Part shown: positions 7,514 through 9,841 of the stretch, piece by piece | Layout of the letters: every line of letters begins with the position of its first letter | How positions within the stretch are numbered: position 1 is the stretch's first letter | DNA from: CAYPKG01 sp964411275 | GTDB lineage: Bacteria > Bacillota > Clostridia > Christensenellales > CAG-138 | Direction of reading: 5' to 3' | Length of the DNA: 9,841 nt | NCBI GenBank assembly: GCA_964411275.1 | Contig: CAYPKG010000056.1 | Span: forward strand, 1 to 9,841 | Position numbers and translations under genes: made by a program | Notes under the pieces: generated by a model | The model's input: only the letters and a program-made list of their open reading frames with translations | Databases searched by the model: none | What the model was told of the DNA's origin: nothing

Positions 7514-7519
7514 TCCTCC
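7514..7519 (-). promoter_or_regulatory. Ribosome binding site fixing the XRE regulator start
   Basis: The complement reads GGAGGA seven bases upstream of the ATG at 7506. This favours the 84-residue product over the longer frame that begins at 7659. Confidence 0.65.
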
Positions 7520-7759
7520 AAAATTATGCCATACTTAAATACCCACCGAGAATAAAATAGCATTGTCGGATATGGGGAGATTATTCCCGTCGGAAATTCA
7601 AAGCTTGGCGGAGGACCCGCTATCCTATCGTGCCGATTGGGCGAAGTTGATATTATCATTTTCGGAGCAGGCGTGGTGAATTGTGTTGATGGAGTGATTT
7701 TCGTAACAGCAGAACGGGTTCAACTCTCCTTTCCTTAGCCTAAGCAATGTAACCTGAAC

Positions 7760-7785
7760 CCGCCAAAAATGCCTCCATTTGGCGG
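7760..7785 (-). terminator. Terminator-like hairpin after the second oxidoreductase
   Basis: CCGCCAAA (7760-7767) pairs with TTTGGCGG (7778-7785) in a perfect 8-bp stem with a 10-base loop. It begins two bases after the stop codon of the minus-strand gene. On the minus strand no real T-run follows, and on the plus strand TGTTATTTC follows. It may therefore work weakly in either direction. Confidence 0.5.
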
Positions 7786-7787
7786 TG

Positions 7788-8945
7788 TTATTTCAGCGAG
7801 TCAAGCTCTACCCACCGGGCGCCGTTCTTGGCGCTTTCCATCACGGCGTGAATAAATTTTACACCGCTCAGGCCGTCCTCGACCGTTGGATACATTACTT
7901 GCGCACAAGGCTTTCCCGCACGGACGTTGATCAGCTCTGTGATGAAATCCCTGTAGATATTTGCAAAACCGATTACCAAGCCCTCTGGATGCCCGGAGGG
8001 AAGGCGGCTGTATCCAGCGGCCTGCTGGCGAATGTATCCCGTGCCCCGGGAAAGCGACTGGGGCGCGCCGTCCTTTGGCGTATAGCGCACATAGTCGGGA
8101 TAGTGCTGCTCCCATTCCAGCGAGCCCTTATCGCCATAGATGCGCACCACAAGACCGTTGAGTTTGCCGGCGGCAATCTGTGAGCACCAGTACGCGCCGT
8201 TTACGCCGGTATCATATTCCACGATAATATTGGCGTTAAGATCCAGCGTATTGCCGTAGCTGTTGGTTGTGGCCAACAGCCGCTTGATCTTCAAGCCGGT
8301 GACGTAATGCACATAATTCTCGATATGGGTTCCAATATCCCCTACACAGTTGGAAATTCCGGACTTGCTGGGGTCCGTCCGCCATATGGAAAGATTCCGG
8401 TCCCCGCCAGAATCCGCCGAGGAAAGTTCGCCCAAAAGCCAATCCTGTGCATATTCCGCATTGACCGCAATAATATTGCCGATTTTCCCCTCTGCGATCA
8501 TCTCCTTGATAACGCGAGACATGGTGTAGCCGGTATGCGTGTAGGTTACAGCGAACAGAAGCTCCTTTTCCTTTGCCAGCTTCACCAGCTCCTGCGCCTG
8601 CCAGATCTCAAAACACAGGGGCTTTTCGCAAACAACATGAATACCCTGATTTAAAAATTCCCTGGCGATTTCGTAATGGGTCACATTGGGCGTTACGATG
8701 CTGACAAAGTCGATACCGTCGTCTCTGGCAGCTTCCGCCTTGGCCATTTCCGTATAATTTGCGTATACCCGTTCGCCGGGGATGCAATATACTTCTGCCG
8801 TTTCGGCGTTTCGCTGCGCATTGCTGCTAAAACAGCCTGCCACTAATTCCACGCGGGTATCAAAATTCAGCGCTTTACGGTGCACCTCGCCAATAAAAGC
8901 ATGTAGGCTGCCGCCAACCATGCCGTAGGATATAGTCTTAGCCAT
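7788..8945 (-). CDS. Gfo/Idh/MocA family oxidoreductase (second, distinct subfamily)
   Basis: A 385-residue cytoplasmic dehydrogenase-like protein. The ATG at 8945 follows AGGAG (complement of 8952-8956) by six bases. The fold is signalled by GMVGGSLHAFIGEVHRKA (8-25), VSIVTPNVTHY (81-91), CEKPL (106-110) with catalytic Lys108, and GDIGTHIENYVHYVTGL (202-218) with the active-site histidine at 207. It is longer than, and clearly different from, the operon enzyme at 2834-3862, and belongs with forms whose first loop reads GG-GAFIG. Here the second conserved loop glycine is Ser13. It stands alone on the minus strand. Its composition is richer in G+C (34 of 60 bases at 8101-8160) than the transporter gene, hinting at a different history. 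It probably acts on a sugar or polyol, specificity unknown. Confidence 0.93.
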   Translation of the reverse strand: MAKTISYGMVGGSLHAFIGEVHRKALNFDTRVELVAGCFSSNAQRNAETAEVYCIPGERVYANYTEMAKAEAARDDGIDFVSIVTPNVTHYEIAREFLNQGIHVVCEKPLCFEIWQAQELVKLAKEKELLFAVTYTHTGYTMSRVIKEMIAEGKIGNIIAVNAEYAQDWLLGELSSADSGGDRNLSIWRTDPSKSGISNCVGDIGTHIENYVHYVTGLKIKRLLATTNSYGNTLDLNANIIVEYDTGVNGAYWCSQIAAGKLNGLVVRIYGDKGSLEWEQHYPDYVRYTPKDGAPQSLSRGTGYIRQQAAGYSRLPSGHPEGLVIGFANIYRDFITELINVRAGKPCAQVMYPTVEDGLSGVKFIHAVMESAKNGARWVELDSLK

Positions 8946-8967
8946 GTGAATCTCCTCTTTTCAGCCT

Positions 8968-8996
8968 AATGTATTTGTATTCGCCTTTATAGCCAA
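8968..8996 (-). promoter_or_regulatory. Possible sigma-A promoter for the second oxidoreductase
   Basis: Reading the complement, TTGGCT (8991-8996) and TACATT (8968-8973) are separated by 17 bases. Each matches four of six consensus positions. Transcription would begin near 8961, leaving a leader of about 15 bases that contains the ribosome site. The match is modest, and an alternative TATAAA overlaps the spacer without a good -35 partner. Confidence 0.35.
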
Positions 8997-9061
8997 GTCG
9001 CCGAACCATTGCGTAAGCTCAGAGGGGGGATGTTTGTACGCGGCACTATGCAAGGAAAGGC

Positions 9062-9238
9062 ATGTCTATTATATCCGAAGCACGGACGCTTGTCATGTTT
9101 GCGCATGAAGCGTCCTTGTGTATCAGTATACCCCATTCCTCGACTGATTGCAGCCATGCTGACGCGAATTCCGACATGTTGCAGCTGTCGGGTATTGCTC
9201 GATCAATTAAGGATAGGTCATCTCAATCCCCACGTTAG
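9062..9238 (+). CDS. Possible small ORF of unknown function
   Basis: A 58-codon frame starts at ATG 9062 after AAGGA (9052-9056, five-base spacer) and ends with TAG at 9236-9238. The product would be soluble, with several Cys, His and Ser residues, and matches nothing I know. The hairpin at 9081-9120 lies inside it, and other frames are also open over the same bases, which weakens the case for a real gene. It is listed only because of the ribosome site. Confidence 0.15.
   Translation: MSIISEARTLVMFAHEASLCISIPHSSTDCSHADANSDMLQLSGIARSIKDRSSQSPR
9081..9120. repeat. Imperfect 40-base inverted repeat (hairpin)
   Basis: GGACGCTT (9084-9091) pairs perfectly with AAGCGTCC (9108-9115). Inside it, after a two-base bulge, CATG (9094-9097) pairs with CATG (9104-9107) around a TTTGCG loop. 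Outside it, CAC (9081-9083) pairs with GTG (9118-9120) across a TT bulge. No T-run follows on either strand, so it does not look like a terminator. Its role is unknown. Confidence 0.6.
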
Positions 9239-9257
9239 AATTTCTTTGTTGAGCATG

Positions 9258-9841
9258 TCAAGACAGCAGCGTTGCAATCAATATTCCGGCGCCTGCGCCA
9301 ATTAACGAAGCTGCCATAGCTTGCGACAAAAACAGGCTGGCAATCCAACGTTTTTTCATTCCACAGAGATACAGCGCCGCGTATGTTTCTTTTTGCTCCG
9401 TTTTAGCTACCTGCCGCCAAGCAGTCAGCAAAGCGCCATAGCAGGCCAGCCCAAATGCGCCAATAAAAAACAAATACATCATTTCTTTTGTCCAGCTATC
9501 CCATCTGGCCCGTAGGTCTGCCTTGGCGTTTTCGGTGATCAGCTTTAGCGCAGTCAATTTTTCCATTACACTGTCCGCGCGCGCACTGTTTTTTACCCGG
9601 ACGCTGGCCTGCTGGTATATTACCGGCTGGCCGCTTGCCTTCAACAATGCTTTCGCCGAGTTTAAGCTGATATACGCAACCGCTTCATCGCCGTATCCGT
9701 TTTCAAGTATACCGATAACCTTTGCGGTAACGCTTTGGCTTTCTTCCCCCATCATGAGAATGGCTTTTGTATTCAGCCAATCTATCTTGTGGAGTGCTAT
9801 CATAAAAGTGCAGACCCAAAACACCCAAAATCTGATAGAAT
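9258..9841 (-). CDS. FtsX/MacB-like ABC transporter permease, 3' part (truncated at window edge)
   Basis: The frame is open to the right edge, so the GTG at 9824 is not the true start. About 195 residues are visible. An extracellular MacB-like region (VTAKVIGIL, then AVAYISLNSAKALL) is followed by a membrane segment near residues 114-135 counted from 9824. A cytoplasmic link follows with QKETYAALYLCGMKKRWIA, the usual coupling region of FtsX permeases where it contacts the ATPase. A second membrane segment (about 163-186) comes next and the protein stops at LLS. The family normally continues with a loop and one more membrane segment, so this copy appears to lack its C-terminal end. No ATPase partner is visible. 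Such permeases export peptides or lipids or act in mechanotransmission, and the role here is unknown. Confidence 0.75.
   Translation of the reverse strand, partial: SIRFWVFWVCTFMIALHKIDWLNTKAILMMGEESQSVTAKVIGILENGYGDEAVAYISLNSAKALLKASGQPVIYQQASVRVKNSARADSVMEKLTALKLITENAKADLRARWDSWTKEMMYLFFIGAFGLACYGALLTAWRQVAKTEQKETYAALYLCGMKKRWIASLFLSQAMAASLIGAGAGILIATLLS

Larger units (their letters stand above)
7507..7787. other. Gene-free stretch with nested inverted repeats
   Basis: No convincing gene lies between the small regulator and the oxidoreductase. The left part must hold the regulator's promoter, but I see no good -35/-10 pair at a sensible distance. The right part has three palindromic pairings. 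CGGGTTCA (7715-7722) pairs with TGAACCCG (7755-7762), CTTAG-C-CTAAG spans 7734-7744, and the hairpin at 7760-7785 shares bases with the first pair's right arm. Confidence 0.55.
8946..9257. other. Stretch of about 310 bases with no convincing gene; hairpins and overlapping open frames
   Basis: Apart from the promoter region of the minus-strand oxidoreductase, I recognise nothing here. Short frames stay open on both strands (for example plus 9062-9238 and a minus frame of about 70 codons), but none shows a known motif. It contains the hairpin at 9081-9120 and a smaller stem, CCGACA (9171-9176) with TGTCGG (9186-9191). It directly adjoins the early stop of the FtsX-like gene. It could be the remains of an inserted repeat, or simply intergenic sequence. 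Confidence 0.45.

Noticed and set aside
7523..7528. CATAAT on the minus strand as a -10 box for the XRE gene.
   Set aside because: Only three bases separate it from the ribosome site, so transcription would begin inside that site. No matching -35 was found.
7507..7659. An upstream extension of the XRE regulator by 51 residues.
   Set aside because: The extra residues are proline-rich and have no domain, while a good ribosome site sits in front of the internal ATG at 7506.
9009..9305. A 98-codon plus-strand frame over the right-hand spacer.
   Set aside because: It has no ribosome site, no recognisable motif and runs antisense into the FtsX-like gene. Its composition looks like chance reading.

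Overview
The window looks like part of a Bacillota (Firmicutes) genome, most likely a gut-type Clostridia relative. The reasons are strong AGGAGG-type ribosome sites, short operon spacings, a CUT1 sugar ABC importer with no ATPase gene beside it, and protein variants usual in that group. Base composition is moderate and changes along the window. I cannot name the species.

Left block (3-5866, + strand): a sugar-uptake and sugar-processing operon. It opens with a composite reading frame. The first ~106 visible residues are the C-terminal part of a GatZ/KbaZ tagatose-bisphosphate aldolase subunit, and the rest is the C-terminal lobe of a CUT1 solute-binding protein. Two CUT1 permeases follow and overlap by ATGA, then a Gfo/Idh/MocA NAD(P)-dependent oxidoreductase, then a 663-residue DUF5107 protein with C-terminal TPR repeats. 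Spacing and ribosome sites suggest one transcript, with a stem-loop between the binding-protein part and the first permease and a terminator-like hairpin after the DUF5107 gene. A working model is that a glycoside or unusual sugar is imported, oxidised by the dehydrogenase and handled by the mutarotase-like DUF5107 protein. The substrate is unknown.

Middle block (5965-7506): an OFA-type major facilitator transporter on + and a small XRE-type regulator on -, arranged convergently.

Right block (7507-9841, - strand): a second, different Gfo/Idh/MocA oxidoreductase with a hairpin after its stop and a possible promoter upstream. Next come about 310 bases with no convincing gene but a strong imperfect hairpin. 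Last is the 3' part of an FtsX/MacB-like permease that ends earlier than its family normally does and runs off the window.

The main oddities are the GatZ::solute-binding-protein chimera at the left edge and the shortened FtsX-like gene at the right edge. Either could be a true rearrangement or an assembly join. No RNA gene, CRISPR array or complete mobile element was seen.
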